Positions 6,704-13,760 of a stretch of DNA of 23,651 nt are shown in pieces. The stretch lies in NCBI GenBank assembly GCA_046091165.1, contig JBJTBE010000083.1, positions 1-23,651 on the forward strand, in the 5' to 3' direction. This DNA is from F1-60-MAGs163 sp046091165. Lineage in GTDB: Bacteria; Actinomycetota; Thermoleophilia; Solirubrobacterales; Solirubrobacteraceae. The number at the start of each line of letters is the position of its first letter. Position 1 is the stretch's first letter. A program made the translations under genes and the position numbers. Under the pieces are notes generated by a model that worked only from the letters and a program-made list of their open reading frames with translations, was not told the origin of the DNA and ran no database searches.

Positions 6704-8120
6704 GGAGGGCCGGATCGAGGCCGGGATCGAGGACGCACCGGGCGACGGCGGCGGCCTCTCGAAGAAGGGCTGGAAGGTCTCGATCTTCGTCCTGGCGATG
6801 GCCAGCCTGGTCACCGCCATCGACCTCACCATCATCAGCGTCGCCCTGCCGACCGTCCAGGAGGACCTCAACCTCAGCCCGTCGGAAGGCCAGTGGGTGG
6901 TGAACGCCTACCTGATTTCCTTCACCCTGCTGCTGATTCCCGGAGGGATGTTCGGCGACCGCATCGGGCAGATCAGGGGCCTGAACCTCGGCCTGCTGAT
7001 CTTCTCGTTCGGCTCGATCCTGTGCGGCCTGGCCGAGGACGAGAAGCTGATCATCGCCGGCCGCGCCGTGCAGGGGCTCGGCGCGGCGATGCTGGTTCCC
7101 TGCGTCCAGGCGCTGGTCACGCGGGTTGCACCCGAGGGCAAGAAGGGCTCGGCCTTCGGGATCTACGCCGCGGTGAGCGCGGTGGGGCTCGCCATCGGGC
7201 CGCTGCTGGGCGGAGTCATCGTCGATTCGGTCGCCTGGGAATGGATCTTCTTCATCAACCCGATAATCCTGCTGCCCCTGATCGTGCTGGTCCGCATGTA
7301 CCTGAGCTCGGCCGGGGAGGGAGTCAGCAAGGAAAAGCGTCGCCTGATTACCTGGGAGATGCTCAGGCGCCCGTCCCTTCGAGCCGGGCTGTGGCTGATC
7401 TTCTTCGTGCGGCTGCCGCTGGTCTGGATCTTCATCTACGCCGGCATCTACTTCCAGAGCGTCCTCGGGCTGAACGCTCTGCAGGCCGGGCTGGCGATGT
7501 TGCCGGGAATCCTCGGGATCGCCATCGGGGGAGTGGCCTCAGGAAGGCTGAAGGACAAGATCGGGTGGCGGATGCCTACCGTCGCGGGTTTCCTGGGCAC
7601 CGCGGCCTGCCTCGTGATGCTCGGTTTCGCCCTCAAGTGGGAGAGCTACGAAGCGATCCTCGTTCCGATGTTCATCCTGGGGATCGCCGTCAACTTCGCC
7701 ACCACCCCGGTGAACGTCCAGGCCCTCACCGACGCCGACGAGCGCGAGCGGGGCATGATCTCGGGAACGATGACCGTCTCGGCCCAGTCGGGCAACACTC
7801 TCGGGTCGATGATCTTCGGCGCGATTACCAACTCGCTCGTTCTCGCCGGGATAACGGCGACCGCCGGTTACTCGGCCACCCGGGTCTACGACAGCATCTA
7901 TCACCCGGCCGACTCCAGCTCCCTGCCTTCCGCGGCGCTCCAGGAGGGCCAGAGGGCCTTCGCCGACGGCATGGCAACCACATCGTTCATCGGCGCCGCG
8001 GTCATCCTGGTCGCGCTCCTGCTGGCCTGGGCGCTGCGGATGTTCAAGGATCCCGGCAAGCCGACCGAGAAGGCCACCCGGCCCGAGGCCGAGGGGGGCG
8101 GGGAACCCGCGCCCGCCTGA
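6693..8120 (+). CDS. MFS drug/metabolite exporter, DHA2-like
   Basis: A 475-residue major facilitator protein. After a 30-residue charged N-terminus, about twelve membrane segments can be followed by eye. The first has the motif VTAIDLTIISVALPTVQ typical of EmrB/QacA-type proton antiporters, followed by the loop 2-3 motif GMFGDRIGQIRG and the antiporter motif C region GLAIGPLLGGVIV. DHA2 members usually have fourteen segments, so the count deserves a check. The ATG at 6693 is chosen because it gives a normal N-terminus; an in-frame TTG at 6651 only adds residues read from sulfotransferase DNA. The start lies inside the sulfotransferase gene (11-base overlap), so the two are cotranscribed. It likely exports the sulfated product. 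The gene ends in a TGATCA that also holds the stop of the convergent gene. Confidence 0.88.
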   Translation: MATEEGRIEAGIEDAPGDGGGLSKKGWKVSIFVLAMASLVTAIDLTIISVALPTVQEDLNLSPSEGQWVVNAYLISFTLLLIPGGMFGDRIGQIRGLNLGLLIFSFGSILCGLAEDEKLIIAGRAVQGLGAAMLVPCVQALVTRVAPEGKKGSAFGIYAAVSAVGLAIGPLLGGVIVDSVAWEWIFFINPIILLPLIVLVRMYLSSAGEGVSKEKRRLITWEMLRRPSLRAGLWLIFFVRLPLVWIFIYAGIYFQSVLGLNALQAGLAMLPGILGIAIGGVASGRLKDKIGWRMPTVAGFLGTAACLVMLGFALKWESYEAILVPMFILGIAVNFATTPVNVQALTDADERERGMISGTMTVSAQSGNTLGSMIFGAITNSLVLAGITATAGYSATRVYDSIYHPADSSSLPSAALQEGQRAFADGMATTSFIGAAVILVALLLAWALRMFKDPGKPTEKATRPEAEGGGEPAPA

Positions 8121-8930
8121 TCAGGCCGGAGCCACTTCGGGCGTGAGCCCGTAGCGGTCGAGGAGCGCTGCCGCCTGCGGCGAGCCGGTAATGCACTCCA
8201 TCATGTAGGCCACCGTCTCCGGGGGCAGCTCCTCGCGCCAGCCCCCGACCTTGGCCTTGCGAACGCGCATGGCCTGAGGGTCGGCCTTGTCGTATTCGTT
8301 GGGCTGGCCGACGCCGCTGGCCCGCTCCACCTCCCGCATCCTCTCGACCGAGCTCGCCTCCAGGGCCGCACGGAGCTGATCGTCGGTGGCCTCGATCCCC
8401 AGGTGCCCGGTGGCGCGGCGAAACGGCGCGAACGGCTCGGCGCGAAGCTCCTCGTAGGTGAGGACCTCCACGTTCGGGTCGGCGGCATGGGGCGCCCAGG
8501 AGGCCAGGTACTCGACCATCCTCGGGATGCCGAAGCGCTCGTCGCGGGCGAACTCGTCGATCGTTCCCTCGAACTGGTGGGCGTGGCGGGTCATGTGGTA
8601 GTAGAGCGAGACCAGCACGTCGGCCGGGTTGCGCAGCAGGAGGACCACCCGGGGCTCCTCGAACTGGTCCTCCCAGCGCAGGTGGCTCATGGCCACGAAC
8701 GGCATCTCCTCGTGATCGGCGAACCGGTACTTGTCGAGCGTCTTCCAGGGCTGGGAGTAGAAGACCTCCTCGGGGCCGCCGTCGTCGTTGGGGATGAGGG
8801 CGAACATGTTGTCCATGTCGAGCTCCAGCCCGAGCCGGTAGACATCGTTCATCAGGTTGACCAGCGCGAAGCGCATCCAGGTGCGCCCGCTCTTCGGGTA
8901 GGAGCAGAGGAAGGAGTCCGGCGTGGCCAT
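8121..8930 (-). CDS. PAPS-dependent sulfotransferase (second of two)
   Basis: A 269-residue sulfotransferase of the Sulfotransfer_1 (cytosolic SULT-like) type. The PAPS 5'-phosphosulfate loop is SYPKSGRTWMRFAL (10-23). The 3'-phosphate motif is VVLLLRNPADVLVSLYYH, with Arg100 and Ser108. A C-terminal KVGGWREEL resembles the family's RKGxxGDWK signature. The preferred start is ATG 8930 (MATPDSFL), because a TAGCAT hexamer sits seven bases upstream; an ATG at 8939 lies within that hexamer. The gene converges on the MFS exporter with directly abutting stop codons and is divergent from cysD, which makes the PAPS precursor. The acceptor is unknown. Overlapping function with the first sulfotransferase seems unlikely given how different the sequences are. 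Confidence 0.92.
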   Translation of the reverse strand: MATPDSFLCSYPKSGRTWMRFALVNLMNDVYRLGLELDMDNMFALIPNDDGGPEEVFYSQPWKTLDKYRFADHEEMPFVAMSHLRWEDQFEEPRVVLLLRNPADVLVSLYYHMTRHAHQFEGTIDEFARDERFGIPRMVEYLASWAPHAADPNVEVLTYEELRAEPFAPFRRATGHLGIEATDDQLRAALEASSVERMREVERASGVGQPNEYDKADPQAMRVRKAKVGGWREELPPETVAYMMECITGSPQAAALLDRYGLTPEVAPA

Positions 8931-8937
8931 CGGCGGC

Positions 8938-8943
8938 ATGCTA
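8938..8943 (-). promoter_or_regulatory. -10 element TAGCAT, leaderless promoter of the second sulfotransferase
   Basis: Minus strand TAGCAT, seven bases, then ATG at 8930. The upstream in-frame ATG (8939) falls inside the hexamer and is therefore unlikely to be used. Confidence 0.55.
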
Positions 8944-8991
8944 ACCGGCGGCGGCCGGCCGCCACGGGTGGCCCCGCGAGCCCCGGCGCCC

Positions 8992-8997
8992 TAGAAT
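8992..8997 (+). promoter_or_regulatory. -10 element TAGAAT of the cysD-cysNC operon
   Basis: TAGAAT lies 42 bases before the cysD ATG, so this transcript should have a leader of about 35 bases. A Shine-Dalgarno-like GGAAGG (9023-9028) precedes the ATG by 11 bases. The leader is too short for a riboswitch. Confidence 0.5.
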
Positions 8998-9039
8998 GCG
9001 CGGCGCCCGCGGTGAGGACCCCGGAAGGCGCCGGCCAAG

Positions 9040-9945
9040 ATGAGACGAGAGCTCGATCGAATTTCGCTGCTGGAGGCCGAGGCGGTCACCGTCATGAGGG
9101 AGGTGGCCGGCGAGATGGACCGCCCGGTGCTGCTCTTCTCAGGAGGCAAGGATTCCCTCGTCCTGCTCCGGATTGCCGAGAAGGCCTTTCGGCCCGGCCG
9201 GTTCCCCTTCCCGGTGATGCACGTCGACACCGGCCACAACTTCCCCGAGGTGATCGCCTATCGCGACCGGCTGCTCGACGACCTCGGCGAGAGGCTGATC
9301 GTCGCCTCGGTCCAGGACTCGATCGATGCCGGCCGCGTCCAGGACGAGACCGGCCCCGGGGCCTCGCGGAACCAGCTCCAGACCGTCACCCTGCTCGACG
9401 CCATGGCCGAGCACCGCTTCGACGCGGCGATCGGCGGCGCCCGGCGTGACGAGGAGCGCGCGCGGGCCAAGGAGCGGGTCTTCTCGTTCCGTGACCGCAA
9501 CGGCCAGTGGGAGCCGCGCTCGCAGAGGCCGGAGCTGTGGAGCCTCTACAACGGCCAGGTCCGCCGCGGCGAGAGCATCCGCGCCTTCCCGATCTCCAAC
9601 TGGACCGAGCTCGACGTCTGGCGGTACATAGAGCAGGAGGAGCTCCCGCTGCCGCCGATCTACTTCTCCCACCCGCGCGAGATGGTTGAGCGCGACGGGA
9701 TGCTCCTGGCCGTCTCCGAGCACCTGGAGCTCTACGATGGGGAGGAGCCCTTCGAAGCCGAGGTCCGATACCGGACGGTCGGGGACATGACCTGCACCGG
9801 GGCGGTCCGCTCCAGGGCCTCCACGATCGGCGAGGTGGTGGCCGAGATCGCGGCCTCGACCAGGACCGAGCGCGGCGAGACCCGGGCCGACGACCGTGCC
9901 ACCGAAGCGGCGATGGAAGACCGCAAGCGCTCGGGGTACTTCTGA
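9040..9945 (+). CDS. cysD: Sulfate adenylyltransferase subunit 2 (ATP sulfurylase small subunit)
   Basis: A 301-residue CysD. It carries the PP-loop SGGKDS (34-39) of the ATP pyrophosphatase family, the following MHVDTGHNFPEV segment, GGARRDEERARAKERVFSFRD-type residues in the middle and the C-terminal DRKRSGYF typical of CysD. With CysN it makes adenosine 5'-phosphosulfate from ATP and sulfate in the cytoplasm, driven by GTP hydrolysis. The ATG at 9040 matches the family N-terminus and has an upstream GGAAGG. Its TGA overlaps the cysNC ATG by one base (TGATG), as expected for partners made in equal amount. No cysH, cysQ or sulfite reductase is near, while two sulfotransferases are, so the operon may serve sulfation as much as assimilation. 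Confidence 0.96.
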   Translation: MRRELDRISLLEAEAVTVMREVAGEMDRPVLLFSGGKDSLVLLRIAEKAFRPGRFPFPVMHVDTGHNFPEVIAYRDRLLDDLGERLIVASVQDSIDAGRVQDETGPGASRNQLQTVTLLDAMAEHRFDAAIGGARRDEERARAKERVFSFRDRNGQWEPRSQRPELWSLYNGQVRRGESIRAFPISNWTELDVWRYIEQEELPLPPIYFSHPREMVERDGMLLAVSEHLELYDGEEPFEAEVRYRTVGDMTCTGAVRSRASTIGEVVAEIAASTRTERGETRADDRATEAAMEDRKRSGYF

Positions 9946-11873
9946 TGGAGAGCGCCACCCTTCCGGAGATCGAGGTCAATCCCGCCGGCGACGGCGACCT
10001 GCTTCGCCTGCTCGTGGCCGGCTCGGTCGACTCCGGCAAGAGCACGCTGATCGGCCGGCTCCTCTACGACGCCAAGCTCCTGCTCAGCGACACCGTCGAG
10101 CAGGTCGAGAAGACGAGCATCGAGCGCGGAGCGCAGGGCCTGGACCTCTCGCTGATCACCGACGGCCTGCGGGCCGAGCGCGAGCAGGGCATCACCATCG
10201 ACGTGGCCTACCGGTACTTCTCCACGCCGGAGCGCTCGTTCATCGTCGCCGACGCCCCGGGCCACGTCTCCTACACGCGCAACATGGGCACCGGCGCCTC
10301 CAACAGTGACGTCGCGCTGCTGCTCGTGGAGGCGCCCACAGGCGCCGTCGAGCAGTTCCACCGCCACGCGGCGATCGTCTCGATGCTGCGGATCCCCCAC
10401 CTGGTGGTGGCGGTCAACAAGATGGACCTCGTCGGCTTTGCCCGCGAGCGCTTCGAGGCGGTGGTCGCCGAGCTATCGCCGTGGCTTGAGAAGCTGGAGA
10501 TCCCCGAGGCGACCTTCATCCCGATCGACGCCCTGGGGGGCGCCAACGTCGTCGACCGGGCCGACGAACTCGGCTGGTTCTCCGGGCCGACGCTGCTGCA
10601 CCACCTGGAGAACGTCGCCGTGGCTGCCGACCGGAACTTCGCCGACTACCGCTTTCCCGTCCAGGGCGTGATCCGCGGGGGCGGCGGCAAGGGAGGGAGC
10701 GCGCGCTCGCTCTCCGGCCAGGTGGCGGCGGGGATCATGCGCCCAGGGGACGAGGTCGTGATCCTCCCGTCGGGGGAGCGCTCGTCGATCGCAGCCATCG
10801 AGTCGCTCGAGGGCGAGCTCGACGAGGCCTGGCCGCCGATGGCCATAGCGGTTCGGCTGGCCGACGAGCTGGACGTCGGTCGCGGGGACATGCTCTGCCA
10901 GCCCGGTAACCGGGCGACCGTGACCGATGAGCTTCGGGCCCGCCTCTGCTGGATGTCCGAGGAGCCACTGCGTCCCGGCGCGCGCCTGCTCCTCAAGCAC
11001 ACCACGAAGACCGTGCCGGCGACGGTCACCGGCCTGGTCCATCGCATCGACGTCGGGACCCTGGGGAACGAAGAGGAGCCTGGGAGCCTCAGGCTCAACG
11101 ACCTCGGCGTGATCGAGCTGGCCACCTCCTCCCCGGTCAGCGTCGACCCCTACCGGGTCAACCGCCGGACCGGCGCCTTCATCCTTATCGACGAGGCGAG
11201 CGGCGACACCGTCGGCGCCGGAATGGTCATCGAGGCCGGCGCCGACGACCTGCGCCGGGCCGGGGGAGCCACCAACGTCGTCTGGCAGGAGCCCCGGGTC
11301 ACCCGCGAACAGCGGGTCGAGCGGCTCGGTCACGCGGGCGCAACGGTCTGGCTGACCGGGCTGCCCGGCTCGGGCAAGACGACTATCGCCGCCGCGGTCG
11401 AGGAGCGCCTCGGCGCCTCGGGGCGCCCGGCCTACCTGCTCGACGGCGACAACCTGCGCCACGGCCTCAACCGCGACCTGGGGTTCAGCGACGCTGAGCG
11501 GGCCGAGAACGTCCGGCGCACGGCCGAGGTCGCCCGCCTGTTCGCCGACGCCGGGTTCGTGGTGCTGGCCAGCTTCGTCTCGCCGGACGCCGAGAGCCGC
11601 CGCGTGGCCCGGGAGATCCACGAGGAGCATGGGCTGCCCTTCATCGAGGTCTTCGTCGACGCCCCGGTCGAGCTCTGCGAGGAGCGCGACCCGAAGGGCC
11701 ACTACGCCAGGGCCCGGGCCGGGGAGATCTCCGGATTCACCGGGGTCGACGCGCCCTACGAGCCGCCTGTCGACCCGGAGCTTCGCCTGCCGACCGGCGA
11801 GCTGGAAGTGGCGCAGGCGGCTGCCGAGCTCGAGGCGCTGGTCGCGAAGCTGGTGCCCGACCCGCGCGCCTAG
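9945..11873 (+). CDS. cysNC: Bifunctional sulfate adenylyltransferase subunit 1 / adenylylsulfate kinase
   Basis: A 642-residue fusion. The N-terminal CysN part (about 1-440) is an EF-Tu-like GTPase with G1 AGSVDSGKS (25-33), the switch 2 motif DAPGH and the NKMD base-recognition motif, followed by beta-barrel domains. The C-terminal CysC part starts near residue 460. It has the P-loop GLPGSGKTT (about 472-480), the DGDNLRHGLNRDLGF motif, the FVSP segment around the phosphorylated Ser of APS kinases, and ARAGEISGFTGVDAPYEPP. CysD-CysN make APS and the CysC domain phosphorylates it to PAPS. PAPS is the donor for the two sulfotransferases just upstream. The NC fusion is also found in mycobacteria and other actinobacteria. 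Its TAG shares a CTAG with the stop of the convergent acyltransferase gene. Confidence 0.96.
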   Translation: MESATLPEIEVNPAGDGDLLRLLVAGSVDSGKSTLIGRLLYDAKLLLSDTVEQVEKTSIERGAQGLDLSLITDGLRAEREQGITIDVAYRYFSTPERSFIVADAPGHVSYTRNMGTGASNSDVALLLVEAPTGAVEQFHRHAAIVSMLRIPHLVVAVNKMDLVGFARERFEAVVAELSPWLEKLEIPEATFIPIDALGGANVVDRADELGWFSGPTLLHHLENVAVAADRNFADYRFPVQGVIRGGGGKGGSARSLSGQVAAGIMRPGDEVVILPSGERSSIAAIESLEGELDEAWPPMAIAVRLADELDVGRGDMLCQPGNRATVTDELRARLCWMSEEPLRPGARLLLKHTTKTVPATVTGLVHRIDVGTLGNEEEPGSLRLNDLGVIELATSSPVSVDPYRVNRRTGAFILIDEASGDTVGAGMVIEAGADDLRRAGGATNVVWQEPRVTREQRVERLGHAGATVWLTGLPGSGKTTIAAAVEERLGASGRPAYLLDGDNLRHGLNRDLGFSDAERAENVRRTAEVARLFADAGFVVLASFVSPDAESRRVAREIHEEHGLPFIEVFVDAPVELCEERDPKGHYARARAGEISGFTGVDAPYEPPVDPELRLPTGELEVAQAAAELEALVAKLVPDPRA

Positions 11874-13699
11874 GCGCCGGCCTCGGACTCGCCGAATACC
11901 TGGTAGCGGCCCAGGTCCCCGAGGCGGGTGTTGATGATCGCCTCGGCGACGACCATGCTGGCCGGGTCGGCGGCGACTCCCTCCAGGAACGAGTCGCGGC
12001 CCAGGACCATCACCACGCCGTCGCTCCGGGCCTCGACCGTCGCGGTGCGCTCGGTGTCCCTGAGCATGGCGATCTCGCCGAACGACTCGCCGGGACCCAT
12101 CGTGCGAACGCTCTGGTCGTCGACGAGCGTGTCGAACTCGCCCTCGACGATCAGGAAGAATTCGTCGCCGCTCTCTCCCTGCTTGACGAGGGTCTCCCCG
12201 GCCTTCACCTTGCGCTCCTCCATCCGGGCGGCGAGGTCCTCCTGGACGTCGTCGTCGAGCGGGGCGAATATCGGTACGCGCCGGACGAGGTCCAGCCGGA
12301 CGACGCCGCCGGCCAGCGCCTTCTCGGTGGCCTCGAAGCCGCGGACGAACGAGTCGAGGCTCTTCATCACGCCCTGGTCGGCGGCCAGCCCGATCGAGAC
12401 GACGCCACCCACCGAGACGGCGTTCAGGTGGAGGGCCAGGCCGGCGCTGGGGAGCGAGAAGCTGTGGAAGGAGGAGGTCGGGGCGCCCAGGACGTAAAGC
12501 TTGATCGGGGGGCCGGGAAGGTTGTGGATCACCATGTTGGCCTGGCCGCGGCCGGTCACCAGCCGCATGGCCCGGTCCTTGATCGGGGCCGGGGCCTCGC
12601 GGGCGACCTTGCGCACGGCCACTATGTGCTCGGGTTCGTCGGCGGCCTTGATCGCCTCGGTCGTCTCTCGCACCACCCGCACGCGGCGGACCGGGTCCTC
12701 GATGTCCATCGGCAGGGGAACGACCATGGGGGCCACGCCCGGGTTGCCGCCCTCGCCCTCCTTGCGGTCCTTCTTGAGGTTGACGGGAACCCTCACCCGC
12801 AGGTCCTCGAGCGGGTGCCCGTTCTCCACCAGCCATTGCCTCAGGCCCCCGGCGACGAGGCCGAGGATCACGTCGTTCATCGTGGCTCCGGTTCCCAGGC
12901 CGCGCCCGAGGAGCTTGAGTCGCTCCAGCGGGTACTCGAGGGTGTGGAGCTCGAGCGGGGAGCCGCTGCCCACGGCCAGCGGGCTCGGCGGCACCTCCTC
13001 CCGGCTCTTCTTGAGCAGGTAGGCGCCGACCTCGGCGGCGCTTCCGGCGGCTTCACGGATCTCGGCGGGGTTGGAGAGGAGGGCGGCGGCGCGCTCAAGG
13101 ATCGTGCCGGGCTGCTCCTCTTCGTCCCCGTCGCCCGGGCCGGCAGCCGCCTTGATCTCGGCGGCGGTGGGCAGCGGGCGCGGCTCCCACGGAGCGGGAT
13201 CCTCCCGCTGGGGCTCCTCGGTGACGTCGAAGAGCAGCATCGCGAACAGGGCGATCGAGCCCAGGCCGTCGGCCAGGGCGTGGCCCGACTTGACCATCAG
13301 CGCAGCGCCGTCGTCGGTGGGCACGTACTGGACCCTCCAGAGCGGCTTCTCCTCGTCGATCGGCGTGGTCATCCACTCGGTGAGCAGCACGTCGAGCCCG
13401 TGACGGTCGACCGGGCCGTCGGTGTCGGCCTCGACCACGTGGTAATCGAGGTCGAAGTCCTGCGTGTCGGCCCAGACCGGAAGGCCGGAGCCGCCCGCGG
13501 GCAGGAAGGGGAACTGGCGGAAGCGGGGGGAGCGCCCCACGCGCTCGGCCACCAGCTCCCGGACCTCCTCGTAGGAGGGAACGGTGCCATCGGCCCTCGG
13601 ACCCAGGCGGCAGAGGCCGATCACCAGGTGGCGGATGCCGCCGCCGAGCATTGCGGCGTCGGCCGGTCCAAGGCGCTCGAGCTTGGCGTCGTCGCTCAT
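11870..13699 (-). CDS. WS/DGAT-family acyltransferase with a C-terminal cyclic-nucleotide-binding domain
   Basis: A 609-residue two-domain protein. Residues 1 to about 460 are a wax ester synthase/diacylglycerol acyltransferase. The active site reads SGHALADG, giving xHxxxDG with catalytic His140 and Asp144-Gly145 kept and the usual first His replaced by Gly. The downstream motifs ATMNDVILGLVAGGLRQWL (272-290) and HNLPGPP (392-398) are canonical. Residues 470-578 form a cyclic-nucleotide-binding domain with a good phosphate-binding cassette, GESFGEIAMLRDTERTATV, with Glu542 and Arg551. WS/DGAT enzymes esterify acyl-CoA to diacylglycerol or fatty alcohol for storage lipid. The ATG at 13699 is supported by a TAGATT hexamer eight bases upstream. 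The gene is divergent from a CNB-patatin lipase. I know of no described WS/DGAT with such a domain; allosteric control by cAMP is an inference. Confidence 0.93.
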   Translation of the reverse strand: MSDDAKLERLGPADAAMLGGGIRHLVIGLCRLGPRADGTVPSYEEVRELVAERVGRSPRFRQFPFLPAGGSGLPVWADTQDFDLDYHVVEADTDGPVDRHGLDVLLTEWMTTPIDEEKPLWRVQYVPTDDGAALMVKSGHALADGLGSIALFAMLLFDVTEEPQREDPAPWEPRPLPTAAEIKAAAGPGDGDEEEQPGTILERAAALLSNPAEIREAAGSAAEVGAYLLKKSREEVPPSPLAVGSGSPLELHTLEYPLERLKLLGRGLGTGATMNDVILGLVAGGLRQWLVENGHPLEDLRVRVPVNLKKDRKEGEGGNPGVAPMVVPLPMDIEDPVRRVRVVRETTEAIKAADEPEHIVAVRKVAREAPAPIKDRAMRLVTGRGQANMVIHNLPGPPIKLYVLGAPTSSFHSFSLPSAGLALHLNAVSVGGVVSIGLAADQGVMKSLDSFVRGFEATEKALAGGVVRLDLVRRVPIFAPLDDDVQEDLAARMEERKVKAGETLVKQGESGDEFFLIVEGEFDTLVDDQSVRTMGPGESFGEIAMLRDTERTATVEARSDGVVMVLGRDSFLEGVAADPASMVVAEAIINTRLGDLGRYQVFGESEAGA

Positions 13700-13707
13700 G
13701 GCCTGCA

Positions 13708-13713
13708 AATCTA
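13708..13713 (-). promoter_or_regulatory. -10 element TAGATT, leaderless promoter of the acyltransferase gene
   Basis: Minus strand TAGATT, eight bases, then ATG at 13699. It sits back to back with the lipase promoter in a 61-base divergent region. Confidence 0.6.
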
Positions 13714-13742
13714 CAAGGCCCCCGGCGCCCGCTGCCGGCCCG

Positions 13743-13748
13743 TAGAAT
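13743..13748 (+). promoter_or_regulatory. -10 element TAGAAT of the CNB-patatin gene
   Basis: TAGAAT lies 12 bases before ATG 13761, so the message would carry at most a few leader bases. It faces away from the acyltransferase promoter 29 bases off. Confidence 0.55.
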
Positions 13749-13760
13749 CCCCCGTTCCCA

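Noticed and set aside
8998..9039. Possible sulfur-responsive riboswitch in the cysD leader
   Set aside because: The predicted leader is only about 35 bases, too short for a known aptamer such as SAM riboswitches.
10473..12836. A 787-codon minus-strand frame opposite cysNC and overlapping the acyltransferase in another frame
   Set aside because: Composition is typical of an out-of-frame shadow, and it conflicts with two certain genes.
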